From NCBI RefSeq assembly GCF_021117405.1, contig NZ_CP088251.1, positions 2,170,001 through 2,234,000 on the forward strand: DNA of 64,000 bases. The letters are read 5' to 3'. This DNA is from Frateuria edaphi (GTDB lineage Bacteria > Pseudomonadota > Gammaproteobacteria > Xanthomonadales > Rhodanobacteraceae). The notes beneath the pieces were generated by a model. The model was not told the origin of the DNA and ran no database searches. It worked only from the letters and a program-made list of their open reading frames with translations. The first letter of the stretch is position 1; the number at the start of each line of letters is the position of its first letter. The position numbers and the translations under genes were made by a program. Positions 21,276 through 31,987 of the stretch are shown in pieces.

Positions 21276-22354
21276 CGGGAAGCCACCAGCATGCGGGTGC
21301 GGTTGCGCAGCTGCACCACCTGGGTCAGCGGCGTACGGGCGAATTGCCAGGGCTTGGTCCCGGCCACCGAGAAACTCGCGCAGCCGGTCGTCGTGGTCGA
21401 GCCATCGTCGACCTTGTAGGTGCAATTGCCCACACGGAACGTGCCGGTGTGCGGCATCGACATGTCGCGCTGCTGCGATACGGCCACCAGGCCCACGTCG
21501 ACCGTGATGACCCGCGACCATTCGTCGGCCGCCACGGTGCTGGCGTCCTCGTAGGCCGTGGGCACGATCTGGCTCATGTCGGTGCCGGTAATGCCGTAGC
21601 GGAACTGCAACTGCTCGATCCCTTCCACCAGCGGCTCCTCGGTGAGGTTGCCAGTGCTGTCCAGGCGCATGCGCATCAGCGTCGGGATAGGGTTGCCATC
21701 GTCATCGCCTGCGTCGCAGTGGGACGTATCGGTACCGCCGTCGGGATCGCTGCAGGGGCGCAAGTAGTACATGTCCAGGCGGTAGGGATAGACGTAGCGG
21801 CCGATCGCGGATGCCGGCGGAGTGGTCGGCACGCTGTCGCTGCCCACGAACAGCGCGGCCTGCTGGCCGATGGCCGATACCAGGTACACCTGCTTGGGCT
21901 CGGCCGAGATCGTCGAACTGGCAGCCGGGTCCATGCCGTCGGCGTCGACGTAGCGCGTGACCAGCACGTCCGAACCCTTGACGTAGTCCTTGTCGTCCAC
22001 GCAACCGGCGATCGGGAAAGTCGCGCCGCCATCGTAGCCATAGACACCCTGCCGGGTGTTCAGGATCCAATCCTTCTTGCAATCGCCGCGCGGCGTCACC
22101 GAAGGACTGCCGGTGACCACGCTGCCGGGGTTGCCGCCCCAGAAATCCGCCATGCGCAGCGACCAGCCGATGCGGTCGGAGGCGAAGCGCATGTTCTGCT
22201 GCAGGATGTTGGTGCCCTGCTGCAACTGGTAGGACTTGCGGTTGGCCAGCAGCACCTGGATCAGGCCGGCGACCACGATCAGGCCGAGCACCATGGCGAT
22301 CATCATTTCCACCAGCGAGAAACCGGCGGATCGGCGGGAACGGTTCGACCGCAT
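21272..22354 (-). CDS. pilW: Type IV minor pilin PilW
   Basis: About 360 residues. Leader RSNRSRRSAG is followed by FSLVEMMIAMVLGLIVVAGL with Glu5, then a large globular domain rich in Asp and Cys typical of PilW. Two starts are possible. ATG 22369 overlaps the pilV stop (ATGA) but has no ribosome site; ATG 22354 has GAGGA eight bases upstream and is preferred. The 3' end overlaps pilX. It functions with PilV, PilX, PilE and PilY1 as the pilus-initiating tip complex. Confidence 0.88.
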   Translation of the reverse strand: MRSNRSRRSAGFSLVEMMIAMVLGLIVVAGLIQVLLANRKSYQLQQGTNILQQNMRFASDRIGWSLRMADFWGGNPGSVVTGSPSVTPRGDCKKDWILNTRQGVYGYDGGATFPIAGCVDDKDYVKGSDVLVTRYVDADGMDPAASSTISAEPKQVYLVSAIGQQAALFVGSDSVPTTPPASAIGRYVYPYRLDMYYLRPCSDPDGGTDTSHCDAGDDDGNPIPTLMRMRLDSTGNLTEEPLVEGIEQLQFRYGITGTDMSQIVPTAYEDASTVAADEWSRVITVDVGLVAVSQQRDMSMPHTGTFRVGNCTYKVDDGSTTTTGCASFSVAGTKPWQFARTPLTQVVQLRNRTRMLVASR

Positions 22355-22365
22355 GCGTGGAGTCC

Positions 22366-22866
22366 TCATGGCAGCATGCTGAAGCTGAAGGTGCCGTTGT
22401 CGGCGGCAGTCAGCTGCTTGTCACCGTTGAGATCCAGGCCATTCCAGGACACGGTGACAGTGAAGGTGCCGAGTTTGGCGTCGCGGGTCACCGTGGCGGC
22501 CGGCGCGCCCTGGGCTCCGATCGTGCTGCTCTTGAGCCGGGCCAGCCATTCCTTCAGATCGGTCTTGGCCTGCTCGCACGGCTGGTTGCTGGCACAGGCC
22601 GCCGGATCCGGCGCGACAGAACCGTCGTAGAGGTAATAGCTACTGCTGCCGTCGGCCGGATCGACGCCTTGCGGGTTGGCACGCATGGCGTCGGCCAGGC
22701 TGCGCGCCTGGATGATCGCGTTGGTACGCGAACTCGATTCCTTGGTGAACTGGGCGCCCTTGGTCTGCAGCAGTGCCAGGCCAAGCATGCCGATGCCGAA
22801 CACGACGATCGCGACCATTACCTCGACCAGCGACACGCCGCGCTGGCTGCGCGCGTAACGATTCAT
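22366..22866 (-). CDS. pilV: Type IV minor pilin PilV
   Basis: 166 residues, first gene of the minor pilin operon. Leader MNRYARSQRG is cut before VSLVEVMVAIVVFGIGMLGL (Glu5). A short globular domain with a Cys pair (DPAACASNQPCEQ) follows. The start at 22866 is preceded by the purine-rich GGAAGGGGG; the longer frame to 22911 lacks a leader. A weak TATGCT box at 22898-22903 (minus strand) could be the operon's -10, but no convincing -35 is seen. Confidence 0.88.
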   Translation of the reverse strand: MNRYARSQRGVSLVEVMVAIVVFGIGMLGLALLQTKGAQFTKESSSRTNAIIQARSLADAMRANPQGVDPADGSSSYYLYDGSVAPDPAACASNQPCEQAKTDLKEWLARLKSSTIGAQGAPAATVTRDAKLGTFTVTVSWNGLDLNGDKQLTAADNGTFSFSMLP

Positions 22867-22994
22867 TCCAGCCCCCTTCCGGATCACGCCGATCCCAGCA
22901 TAGGCGACCATGCATCAGCCGCCAGACCCCGGCGGACGAAAGGCAGGTTTTTCCCGACGAGCGGCATCCGTCCCCTGGGCGGATGCGGCCTGCG

Positions 22995-24914
22995 TCACAC
23001 CATCTGGGCCCGGCTGCCGACCTCCACGCGATTGCGTCCGGCATCCTTGGCGCGATACATCGCGTTGTCGGCGCGCCGAACCAGTTCGGCAAGGTCGTCG
23101 ACGTCATGGTCGGCCACGGCCGCGCCGACGCTGGCGGTGATCTGCAGTCCGGGGGCCAGATTGGCCAGCGGCAGCGACTCGACTTTCCGGCGCAGGCGCT
23201 CGGCGATCTGCAGGGCGACTTCCGGGGTGGTGTCCGGCAGCACCACCAGGAATTCCTCGCCACCCAGCCGGCCGATCATGTCGAAGCGGCGCAGCGCCTG
23301 CTTGCAGGCCTGGGCGACGCGCACCAGCACCTGGTCGCCGACCGCGTGCCCGAAGGCGTCGTTGACGCCCTTGAAGTGATCCACGTCCAGCACCAGCACG
23401 CACAACGACTCGCCGTTGGCCCCGGCATGGGCGAGCGCCTGCCGGGCCAGTTGTTCGATGTGCCGGCGATTCGCGATCCCGGTGAGCGGATCGGTCATCG
23501 CCAACCGGTGCAGCTTGCGCGAGCGCCGGAACTGGCGCGCCGCGAGCCACAACAGCAACACGATCAACACGCCGCCGAGCACCAGCGCCAGGCGCTGCCA
23601 GTGCCGCACCCGTTCGAGCGACTCCAGTTGCTGCTCCTTCAATGCACGATCCGCCGCCAGACGGCGGTTTTCCTGCTCGCGCTGGGCGGTCTGGAACTGG
23701 TAGTTCATCAGCGTGGCGTTGTCCGAGTGCGCCTTGCGGTCCAGCGCCTCGTGCACCGTGACCAGCCGGCGCAGGTCCGCCACCGCGAGATCCAGATGGT
23801 CGAGCGCCTGGTAGCTGCGCGCGCGCGCATCGAGCAACTCGGCCAGGTAGCGCAGGTTGCCGCTTTCCTGCAGCAGCTTTTCGGCCTGGTTGTATTCGTC
23901 GATAGCCTCGGCCTGCTTGCCCAGCCCCGCGTGCGCCTCGGCGGTCTGCAGGAGGATCATGTCGCGGTTGGAACGGTCGCCCATGCGGGCGAACCCCGGC
24001 TTGGCCAGGGCGAGCTCTTTCAGCGCCTCCTGATAACGACCTTGCAGATTGTCGACCTGCGCCAGCCCCAGGTGGATGCTCGCGCCCCGCGAGCGGCTGT
24101 CGACCGCGTGCGCCAATGCCAGCGCCTTGCGCAGGTGCCGCTCGGCCGCCGGCTGGTTGCCGGCTTCGCTTTCGAGGAAGCCCAGCTCCATGTGCGCGGC
24201 GAGTTGCTGCGCGCGATCGTGTCGCTGTTCGCCCAGCACAAGCAGCTTGTCCAGGTACCCGCGCGCCTGCGTCTCCTCGCCCAACCGGCGATAGGCCACG
24301 GCGATGTTGAACAGGTTGTCCTCGCTCTCGACCGGCGCACCGCTGGTCGCGTAGAACTTCTGCGCCTCGAGAAAATCCACCAGCGCCAGGGCATGTTCGC
24401 CGAGCAGCGATTGCACGCTGCCGCGCCAGGTCAGCCCATCGGCAACCAGCCGCTGGTCTTCGTGCTGGCGCGCCAGCGTGATGCCGGCGTCGTAGTCGGC
24501 CAGCGCATCGCGTGGCGTGGTCAGCGCTTCCTGGTTGGCGCCGCGGCAGAAGTGGAAGTTGACTTCGGCCTCGACGTAGCCGAGGCGACGGGCATCCTCG
24601 ATGCCCTTGTCCGCGTACGCGATGGCCTGTTCGGGTGAGGTGTCCAGCCCGAGGATGCAATACATGTAGCGGTAGCGAAGCTCGCGCCGTGCATCGCCCG
24701 CCGGCACCAGGCTTTTCATGTGCTCCAGCGCTTCGAGCACGCCCGCCTGGGTGTCGGGCGAGATTTCGCCGCGCTCCAGCCGGCCGGCGTACTGGTCGAA
24801 CGCTGCCGCTTGGTCGGGCGGCACCGCCGCAAACGCCCTCCCCAGGAAAAGGCAGAGGATCAATATCGACACTGCCCGCAGCAGCGGCTTTGCTCTGGCA
24901 GTGGCTATGGGCAA
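22995..24914 (-). CDS. Membrane-anchored diguanylate cyclase with TPR sensor region
   Basis: 639 residues. A signal/anchor of about 29 residues is followed by a long periplasmic helical region (about 40-400) made of TPR-like repeats (e.g. GEHALALVDFLEAQKFYA, GRYQEALKELALAKPGF). A coiled-coil segment and transmembrane helix (LALVLGGVLIVLLLWLAA, about 440-458) lead to a C-terminal GGDEF domain with TDPLTGIANRRH and active site GGEEF at 551-555. It should make cyclic di-GMP. No RxxD inhibitory site is evident five residues before GGEEF (FDMIGRLGGEEF). The only in-frame start that preserves the signal peptide is TTG at 24914. It lies 129 bases upstream of the minor pilin operon on the same strand, suggesting, without proving, a link to pilus or surface behaviour. 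Confidence 0.88.
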   Translation of the reverse strand: MPIATARAKPLLRAVSILILCLFLGRAFAAVPPDQAAAFDQYAGRLERGEISPDTQAGVLEALEHMKSLVPAGDARRELRYRYMYCILGLDTSPEQAIAYADKGIEDARRLGYVEAEVNFHFCRGANQEALTTPRDALADYDAGITLARQHEDQRLVADGLTWRGSVQSLLGEHALALVDFLEAQKFYATSGAPVESEDNLFNIAVAYRRLGEETQARGYLDKLLVLGEQRHDRAQQLAAHMELGFLESEAGNQPAAERHLRKALALAHAVDSRSRGASIHLGLAQVDNLQGRYQEALKELALAKPGFARMGDRSNRDMILLQTAEAHAGLGKQAEAIDEYNQAEKLLQESGNLRYLAELLDARARSYQALDHLDLAVADLRRLVTVHEALDRKAHSDNATLMNYQFQTAQREQENRRLAADRALKEQQLESLERVRHWQRLALVLGGVLIVLLLWLAARQFRRSRKLHRLAMTDPLTGIANRRHIEQLARQALAHAGANGESLCVLVLDVDHFKGVNDAFGHAVGDQVLVRVAQACKQALRRFDMIGRLGGEEFLVVLPDTTPEVALQIAERLRRKVESLPLANLAPGLQITASVGAAVADHDVDDLAELVRRADNAMYRAKDAGRNRVEVGSRAQMV

Positions 24915-25068
24915 GGCTGAGGAATCCGTTGGGCGCCCTTTCCCTGGCGAGCTCTAGGCGGTATGCCTCCTTTTGTAACGGCAGGAGACCCGGAGACTGT
25001 AGTGGGCGGCGTCCCCTCCATCCATACGCCATCCACCGCAGTCGCCAAGCTTGCCACGCCTGATGCGC

Positions 25069-25097
25069 TTGCGTGCACCCCGATCGATCCGTAGAAT
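25069..25097 (+). promoter_or_regulatory. Candidate promoter of tRNA-Thr
   Basis: TTGCGT (25069-25074), 17-base spacer, TAGAAT (25092-25097). The predicted start is about six bases before the tRNA at 25110. Confidence 0.5.
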
Positions 25098-25109
25098 TCC
25101 CGCCTCTTT

Positions 25110-25185
25110 GCCGGAATAGCTCAGTTGGTAGAGCGGCGCATTCGTAATGCGTAGGTCGTAGGTTCGATTCCTATTTCCGGCACCA
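25110..25185 (+). tRNA. tRNA-Thr (anticodon CGT)
   Basis: Complete 76-base cloverleaf: acceptor GCCGGAA/TTCCGGC; D-arm GCTC/GAGC; anticodon stem GCGCA/TGCGT with loop TTCGTAA, anticodon CGT; T-stem GTAGG/CCTAT with TTCGATT; discriminator A and encoded CCA. It reads ACG codons. Its last 36 bases before the 3' tail recur at 26186-26221, marking it as a likely integration target. Confidence 0.95.
25146..25181 (+). repeat. Direct repeat, left copy (tRNA-Thr 3' half; attL-like)
   Basis: 36 bases from the anticodon arm through the acceptor 3' strand of tRNA-Thr. They match 26186-26221 at 34 of 36 positions; the differences are at 25151 (G versus A) and 25178 (C versus A). The copies are 1,040 bases apart. 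Confidence 0.8.
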
Positions 25186-25631
25186 GTAAAATCAAGGGCT
25201 TGCGCAGGTTGCCGCCTCCGCAGGCCCTTGTCATTTCTGGCTTTGCGTAACGATTGCCTAAAGTGGCAGCTCAGGGCGGCCGGTCCACAGGACGACTAGC
25301 TCAGAAACACGCGGACGCAGCGGCCCACTGTTTCGCAGGCCGCTGCGATCGCTGCTGGTCGGGGTGGGAAATTCGACCTTTGTGGCCCCTATCGCCAGGC
25401 GTCGCCACAAGCGTGGCGAGCGTGAGGAGACCGGCCGCGTCGCGTGGCCACCGGACAGCTACTGTGGCGATCACCCGCTATGCAGCACGCACGGCGATTC
25501 TGCAGAGTGTGACTCGCGTCCAGCTCCCCATGTAGGCGATTTCTGATTCTGTTCCGCAAGCCGTTGCGCTTGGCGCGCGAGGTATAGCGTTTGAGGTGCT
25601 CCGTGTGGAGCTCAAAGGACGAGGGACGCAC
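25186..25631. other. Left part of candidate island, no recognised gene
   Basis: 446 bases without a credible gene. An imperfect hairpin spans 25194-25229 (AAGGGC pairs with GCCCTT, TGCG with CGCA, AGG with CCT) and may end tRNA-Thr transcription, although no T run follows. Base composition looks less GC-rich than flanking genes. I see no integrase, excisionase or transposase remnant. TATAGC at 25583-25588 could be a -10 for the downstream gene, but no -35 is convincing. Confidence 0.5.
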
Positions 25632-26093
25632 ATGAAAGGCAAGCTAATAGCTCTGCTCGCGCTCGTGATTCTGGGTCTAGCCGTACCCGTCGCTTCGATG
25701 GCGGCCGTGCAGTACGCGCGGTCGGTGATCTATCTGAGCAGTACCGGTCACGTGATCGGGCAACAGATCCTTTACTGCAACAACGTGGCCGAACACGCAG
25801 GAACACTGAACGTGTCGAATCCGTACCGAATCGAGGAACAATTCAGCTGCGGTGACAAGTACATCAGCTGCGACATGCTCAACGGGGTGGAGTCGTGCTA
25901 CCCGACCGCGTGGGGCGACTACACCTATGACATGACTTATTTCCGCGCTCCGCTCGGACTGACCCAATCGCAGTGGTGTAACGATCCGGGGATGAACCAC
26001 CCTTGGGGAAGCCATCCGTCCTGCGGTATGCCGGCACCCTCGCGAGATACATACGCGTTTTCCAGTTTCACGGGCGGCTGGGGCACCCCATAA
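25632..26093 (+). CDS. Secreted cysteine-rich hypothetical protein (weakly DUF6289-like)
   Basis: 153 residues. Signal peptide about 1-24 (MKGKLIALLALVILGLAVPV, cleaved near SMA). The mature part has six cysteines (LYCNN, FSCGD, ISCDM, ESCYP, QWCND, PSCGM), which could form three disulphides, and many aromatic residues. The segment ARSVIYLSSTGHVIGQQILY resembles the start of small secreted DUF6289 proteins of Xanthomonadales, but I cannot confirm this. ATG 25632 is chosen over 25596 because GAGGG lies just upstream and the signal peptide begins there. Codons CTA, ATA and GTA, rare in this genome, appear early, consistent with foreign origin. A GGTGGGCC/GGCCCACC hairpin at 26104-26126 follows. 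Confidence 0.7.
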   Translation: MKGKLIALLALVILGLAVPVASMAAVQYARSVIYLSSTGHVIGQQILYCNNVAEHAGTLNVSNPYRIEEQFSCGDKYISCDMLNGVESCYPTAWGDYTYDMTYFRAPLGLTQSQWCNDPGMNHPWGSHPSCGMPAPSRDTYAFSSFTGGWGTP

Positions 26094-26103
26094 GACGCTT
26101 CAC

Positions 26104-26126
26104 GGTGGGCCGCGCGTCGGCCCACC
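26104..26126 (+). terminator. Hairpin after the island gene
   Basis: GGTGGGCC (26104-26111) pairs perfectly with GGCCCACC (26119-26126) around a seven-base loop. There is no T run, so termination is only possible, not certain. Confidence 0.4.
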
Positions 26127-26185
26127 CATCGGGTACTTAGGGCGCGGCCGCTTCAGTAGCCGAGCGGCCTACATACTTCTCCAGC

Positions 26186-26228
26186 AATGCATAGGTCGTA
26201 GGTTCGATTCCTATTTCAGGCTCCACCA
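26186..26228 (+). repeat. tRNA-Thr 3' fragment (attR-like)
   Basis: Right copy of the direct repeat (26186-26221) followed by TCCACCA. It contains the T-arm and a tRNA-like CCA end, but the 5' half of a tRNA is missing, so it cannot be a functional tRNA. The sequence just upstream (26150-26185) does not pair with its acceptor strand. Confidence 0.8.
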
Positions 26229-26230
26229 TG

Positions 26231-26256
26231 AAAAGCCCGCGCGAGCGGGCTTTTTC
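26231..26256. terminator. Bidirectional terminator right of the island
   Basis: AAAA, GCCCGC, GCGA loop, GCGGGC, T run. It directly follows the tRNA fragment and faces the end of ispH (26276, minus). It is probably the original terminator of tRNA-Thr and also serves ispH. Confidence 0.8.
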
Positions 26257-26275
26257 TTTGCAGAGGCGCCCCGCG

Positions 26276-27238
26276 TCAGAGGCTGGCGGGGACGTTGCCG
26301 CCATCCAGGCGCAGTTCGCGCGGCAGCGCGAAGGTGATCGTTTCGGCCTCGCCCTGCAGCTCGCGCACTTCGCCGGCGCCCCAGGACTGCAGCCGGGCGA
26401 TCACGTCGCGCACCAGCTTGTCCGGCGCCGACGCGCCGGCGGTGATGCCGATGCGCGTGACGCCATCGAGCCAGGCACGGTCGATGTGCTCGGCGCCGTC
26501 GATCAGGAACGCGCGCACGCCCTGCTTCTCCGCCAGCTCGCGCAGGCGGTTGGAGTTGGAGCTGTTGACCGAACCTACCACCAGCACCAGGTCGACCGCT
26601 CCGGCCAGCCGGCGTACGGCGTCCTGGCGGTTCTGCGTGGCGTAGCAGATGTCGTCCTTGCGCGGCCCCTCGATATCCGGGAAACGCGCGCGCAGGGCCG
26701 AGATGATTGCCTTGGTGTCGTCCACCGAGAGCGTGGTCTGGGTGACATAGGACAGCTGGTGCGGGAACCGGGGCGTGAGTCCGGCCACATCCTCGACCGA
26801 CTCGACCAGCAGGATCTCGCCGCTGTTGGCGGGATTCCACTGCCCCATGGTGCCTTCGACTTCCGGATGGCCGGCGTGGCCGATCAGTACCACGCTGCGC
26901 CCGGTGCGCCCCAGGCGCGCGACCTCCATGTGCACCTTGGTGACCAGCGGGCAGGTTGCGTCGAACACCTTGAGCGCGCGCTGCCCGGCTTCCTCGCGAA
27001 CGGCCTGCGATACGCCGTGGGCGCTGAAGATCACGGTGGCGCCATCGGGAACCTCGTGCAGCTCCTCGACGAAGATGGCGCCGTCGGCGCGCAGCTTCTC
27101 CACCACGTAGCGGTTGTGCACAACCTCATGGCGCACGTAGATCGGTGCGCCGTAGGACTCCAGCGCACGCTCGACGATGGCGATGGCGCGGTCGACGCCG
27201 GCGCAGAAGCCGCGGGGATTGGCGAGCAGGATATCCAT
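26276..27238 (-). CDS. ispH: 4-hydroxy-3-methylbut-2-enyl diphosphate reductase
   Basis: Last enzyme of the MEP isoprenoid pathway, an iron-sulfur protein that reduces HMBPP to IPP and DMAPP. 320 residues starting [14 protein letters not shown]. The three cluster cysteines are at Cys12 (GFCAG), Cys96 (DATCPL) and Cys198 (DICYA), matching the E. coli spacing. HEVVHN and HAGHPEVEG carry the conserved histidines, and SVNSSNS the substrate-binding serines. The longer frame to 28018 overlaps lspA and is rejected. It follows lspA after a 62-base gap containing a palindromic repeat. Confidence 0.96.
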   Translation of the reverse strand: MDILLANPRGFCAGVDRAIAIVERALESYGAPIYVRHEVVHNRYVVEKLRADGAIFVEELHEVPDGATVIFSAHGVSQAVREEAGQRALKVFDATCPLVTKVHMEVARLGRTGRSVVLIGHAGHPEVEGTMGQWNPANSGEILLVESVEDVAGLTPRFPHQLSYVTQTTLSVDDTKAIISALRARFPDIEGPRKDDICYATQNRQDAVRRLAGAVDLVLVVGSVNSSNSNRLRELAEKQGVRAFLIDGAEHIDRAWLDGVTRIGITAGASAPDKLVRDVIARLQSWGAGEVRELQGEAETITFALPRELRLDGGNVPASL

Positions 27239-27267
27239 GGGAGTTTCGCAGAAGTGGGACGGATTCC

Positions 27268-27293
27268 TGTAGGCGCGAACCTGCGCTCCTACA
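27268..27293. repeat. Palindromic repeat, family A
   Basis: TGTAGGCGCG (27268-27277) faces CGCTCCTACA (27284-27293), nine of ten pairs. It belongs to the TGTAGGAGCGC family recurring through the window and lies between lspA and ispH. Confidence 0.6.
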
Positions 27294-27300
27294 CCGGGCA

Positions 27301-27795
27301 TTATCGCACGTCGGCCTTGCCGCTCCTGAAACCGAACAGGATCAGCAGGACCGCACCGACCGAGATGCCGCAGTCGGCCACGTTGAACACCGGATAGCTC
27401 CACTGCTGGTAGTAGACCTGGATGAAGTCGGTCACCTGCGCCGCATGCAGCCGATCGATCAGGTTGCCAAGCGCGCCGCCGACGATCAGGGCCAACGGGA
27501 GCGCCGTGCGCCAGTCGCGGCGTGCGGTGCGCGCCAGCCATACGACCAGTGCGCCACTGATCACCAGCGCCAGCACGACGAAGAACCAGCGCTGCCAGCC
27601 GTCGCCCTGCGCGAGGAAGCTGAAGGCAGCGCCCGTATTGAAAGCCAGCGTCCAGTTGAGAAACCCCGGGATCACCGGATGTGGCATGCCGGCCGGCTGC
27701 AGGGCGTGCAGCGCCCATATCTTGGTCAGCTGGTCGAGGCCAATGACCAGCAGGGAAAGGAGCAGCCAGGGCAAGGCGTTGGGTTTGGGATGCAT
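27301..27795 (-). CDS. lspA: Lipoprotein signal peptidase (signal peptidase II)
   Basis: Inner-membrane aspartic protease that cleaves prolipoprotein signal peptides. 164 residues with four hydrophobic helices. Conserved elements are [35 protein letters not shown] and FNVADCGI; the catalytic pair is Asp123 and Asp141. It lies in the classical ribF-ileS-lspA-ispH order, but the fkpB gene commonly found between lspA and ispH is absent. Confidence 0.95.
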   Translation of the reverse strand: MHPKPNALPWLLLSLLVIGLDQLTKIWALHALQPAGMPHPVIPGFLNWTLAFNTGAAFSFLAQGDGWQRWFFVVLALVISGALVVWLARTARRDWRTALPLALIVGGALGNLIDRLHAAQVTDFIQVYYQQWSYPVFNVADCGISVGAVLLILFGFRSGKADVR

Positions 27796-27824
27796 GTGCC
27801 AGTCCGGAGCGATTTGTCCAACAT

Positions 27825-27918
27825 CGTTCGCCCTGAGCGTAACGCAGCGGAGCCGAAGGGCCAGCGCTTTCGTGGCCCTTCGACTTCGGCACTACCAGCC
27901 TGTGCTCAGGATGAGCGT
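27825..27918. repeat. Palindromic repeat, family D
   Basis: About 94 bases between lspA and ileS. Central stem GAAGGGCCA (27854-27862) with TGGCCCTTC (27872-27880), flanked by CCTGAGCGTAACGCAGCGGA on the left and GACTTCGGCACTAC and CTCAGGATGAGCG on the right. This type of element is widespread between genes in Xanthomonadales, to my knowledge. Confidence 0.55.
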
Positions 27919-27929
27919 CCTTTTTCCGA

Positions 27930-30791
<2,862 letters not shown>

Positions 30792-30890
30792 GTAGGGCTG
30801 TCCGTGAGGAGACGCCGGAAAGGCGCGATACGCGCCGGCGAACCGTTGAAAATAGTGGAAATTGCTGCGTTGCGGTAGAGGACGATGCTT

Positions 30891-30955
30891 GCAGGAGCGC
30901 ACGTGTACGCGACGGGCGAGGCGGGCAGGCCGCCGTCGCACGGGTGCGCTCCTAC
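30891..30955. repeat. Palindromic repeat, family A, long-loop form
   Basis: AGGAGCGCAC (30893-30902) pairs with GTGCGCTCCT (30944-30953) around about 41 bases that contain a further GC-rich stem. It fills the gap between ribF and ileS. Confidence 0.65.
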
Positions 30956-30957
30956 AT

Positions 30958-31911
30958 TCAGGCTTCCGCCAACCGCGGATTCATGCCCAGCAGCTCGCGC
31001 GCCTGGCGCGCGTCCTCGTGCATCTGCGCCGTCAGCGTCTCCAAGCCGTCGAACTTCTGTTCGTCACGCAGCTTGGCGACGAACTCGACCGCCATGCGCC
31101 GTCCATAAAGATCGCCCTCGAAGTCGAACAGGCACACTTCCAATACCGGCTGCGCAACCTGGTTGACCGTCGGCCGCAGCCCGAGCGATGCCACGCCCGG
31201 CCAGCTGCACGGCGCCTCGCCGAGCCCGACGCGCACCGCGAAAATGCCTTGGATCGGGCTGACCCGACCACGCAAGTGGATGTTGGCAGTGGGAAAGCCC
31301 AGCGTCCGGCCCAGCTGGTTGCCGCGCTCGACGCGCCCATCGATCACGAACGGTCGTCCGAGCAACGGCATGGCGCCGGCGAACTCGCCGGCCGCGAGCA
31401 GCGCCCGCACGCGGGTGGCCGACACGCGTGCGCCCTCGAGCAACACTGGCGGCATCACGCGCGTGATGAAACCCAGCTCCGCGCCCATGCGCTCGAGCAT
31501 GGCCACGTCGCCCGTGCGTTTGTGGCCGAAGCGGAAATCCTCACCAACCCAGACCTCCCGCGCCGCCAGCCGCTCGACCAGCACGCGCCGCACGAAATCC
31601 CCGGCGGACATCGCCGTCAGCGCCGCGTTGAAACGCAGCATCAGCGCCTGCGCCATTCCGGCGGCCGCAAAACCCTTGAGCTTTTCTCGCACGCTGGACA
31701 GTCGCGGTACCGGATCGGGCGAGAAGTACGCCCGCGGCAGGGGCTCAAAACTGACCACCGCCGGCTGCGCCTCCAGTGCGGCCGCGCGGATGTGCACCTC
31801 GGCCAGCAGGGCCTGGTGCCCGCGATGCAGGCCGTCGAAGGCGCCGATGGCCACCACGCTGCCCTCGGGGGCCAGGCAGGGGCCCGCAAGGTCCCGGGAA
31901 AGTCTTGTCAT
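30958..31911 (-). CDS. ribF: Bifunctional riboflavin kinase / FAD synthetase
   Basis: Makes FMN and FAD from riboflavin. 317 residues from [12 protein letters not shown]. The N-terminal nucleotidyltransferase has [14 protein letters not shown] and the later SATRVRALL; the C-terminal flavokinase domain has [13 protein letters not shown] and [10 protein letters not shown]. The start at 31911 is chosen over 31950 because conserved sequence begins soon after it. It lies 76 bases downstream of murJ on the same strand. Confidence 0.95.
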   Translation of the reverse strand: MTRLSRDLAGPCLAPEGSVVAIGAFDGLHRGHQALLAEVHIRAAALEAQPAVVSFEPLPRAYFSPDPVPRLSSVREKLKGFAAAGMAQALMLRFNAALTAMSAGDFVRRVLVERLAAREVWVGEDFRFGHKRTGDVAMLERMGAELGFITRVMPPVLLEGARVSATRVRALLAAGEFAGAMPLLGRPFVIDGRVERGNQLGRTLGFPTANIHLRGRVSPIQGIFAVRVGLGEAPCSWPGVASLGLRPTVNQVAQPVLEVCLFDFEGDLYGRRMAVEFVAKLRDEQKFDGLETLTAQMHEDARQARELLGMNPRLAEA

Positions 31912-31987
31912 CCGGCCAGTATAAGCGGACGCCCGTGGCGGGCTGTTCACGCTCTGGCAGGAGCGTCCTTGGGCGCCCCACCGAACA

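Larger units (their letters stand above)
25146..26221 (+). mobile_element. Candidate mini-island integrated at tRNA-Thr
   Basis: A roughly 1-kb segment bounded by direct repeats of the tRNA-Thr 3' half. The left copy is part of an intact tRNA. The right copy is a displaced 3' fragment followed directly by the terminator that probably once ended the tRNA transcript. That is the arrangement left by site-specific integration into a tRNA gene. Inside there is no integrase, only one signal-peptide protein. It could be a decayed island, an element mobilised in trans, or a local duplication. Confidence 0.5.

Noticed and set aside
25254-25535. A 93-residue plus-strand frame inside the tRNA-flanked segment
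   Set aside because: No ribosome site, no signal or domain, arginine/alanine-rich composition typical of chance frames. It does not resemble an integrase or excisionase.
26150-26228. A second complete tRNA at the right repeat
   Set aside because: The T-arm and CCA are present, but no upstream sequence pairs with the acceptor strand and no anticodon arm can be folded. It is a fragment.
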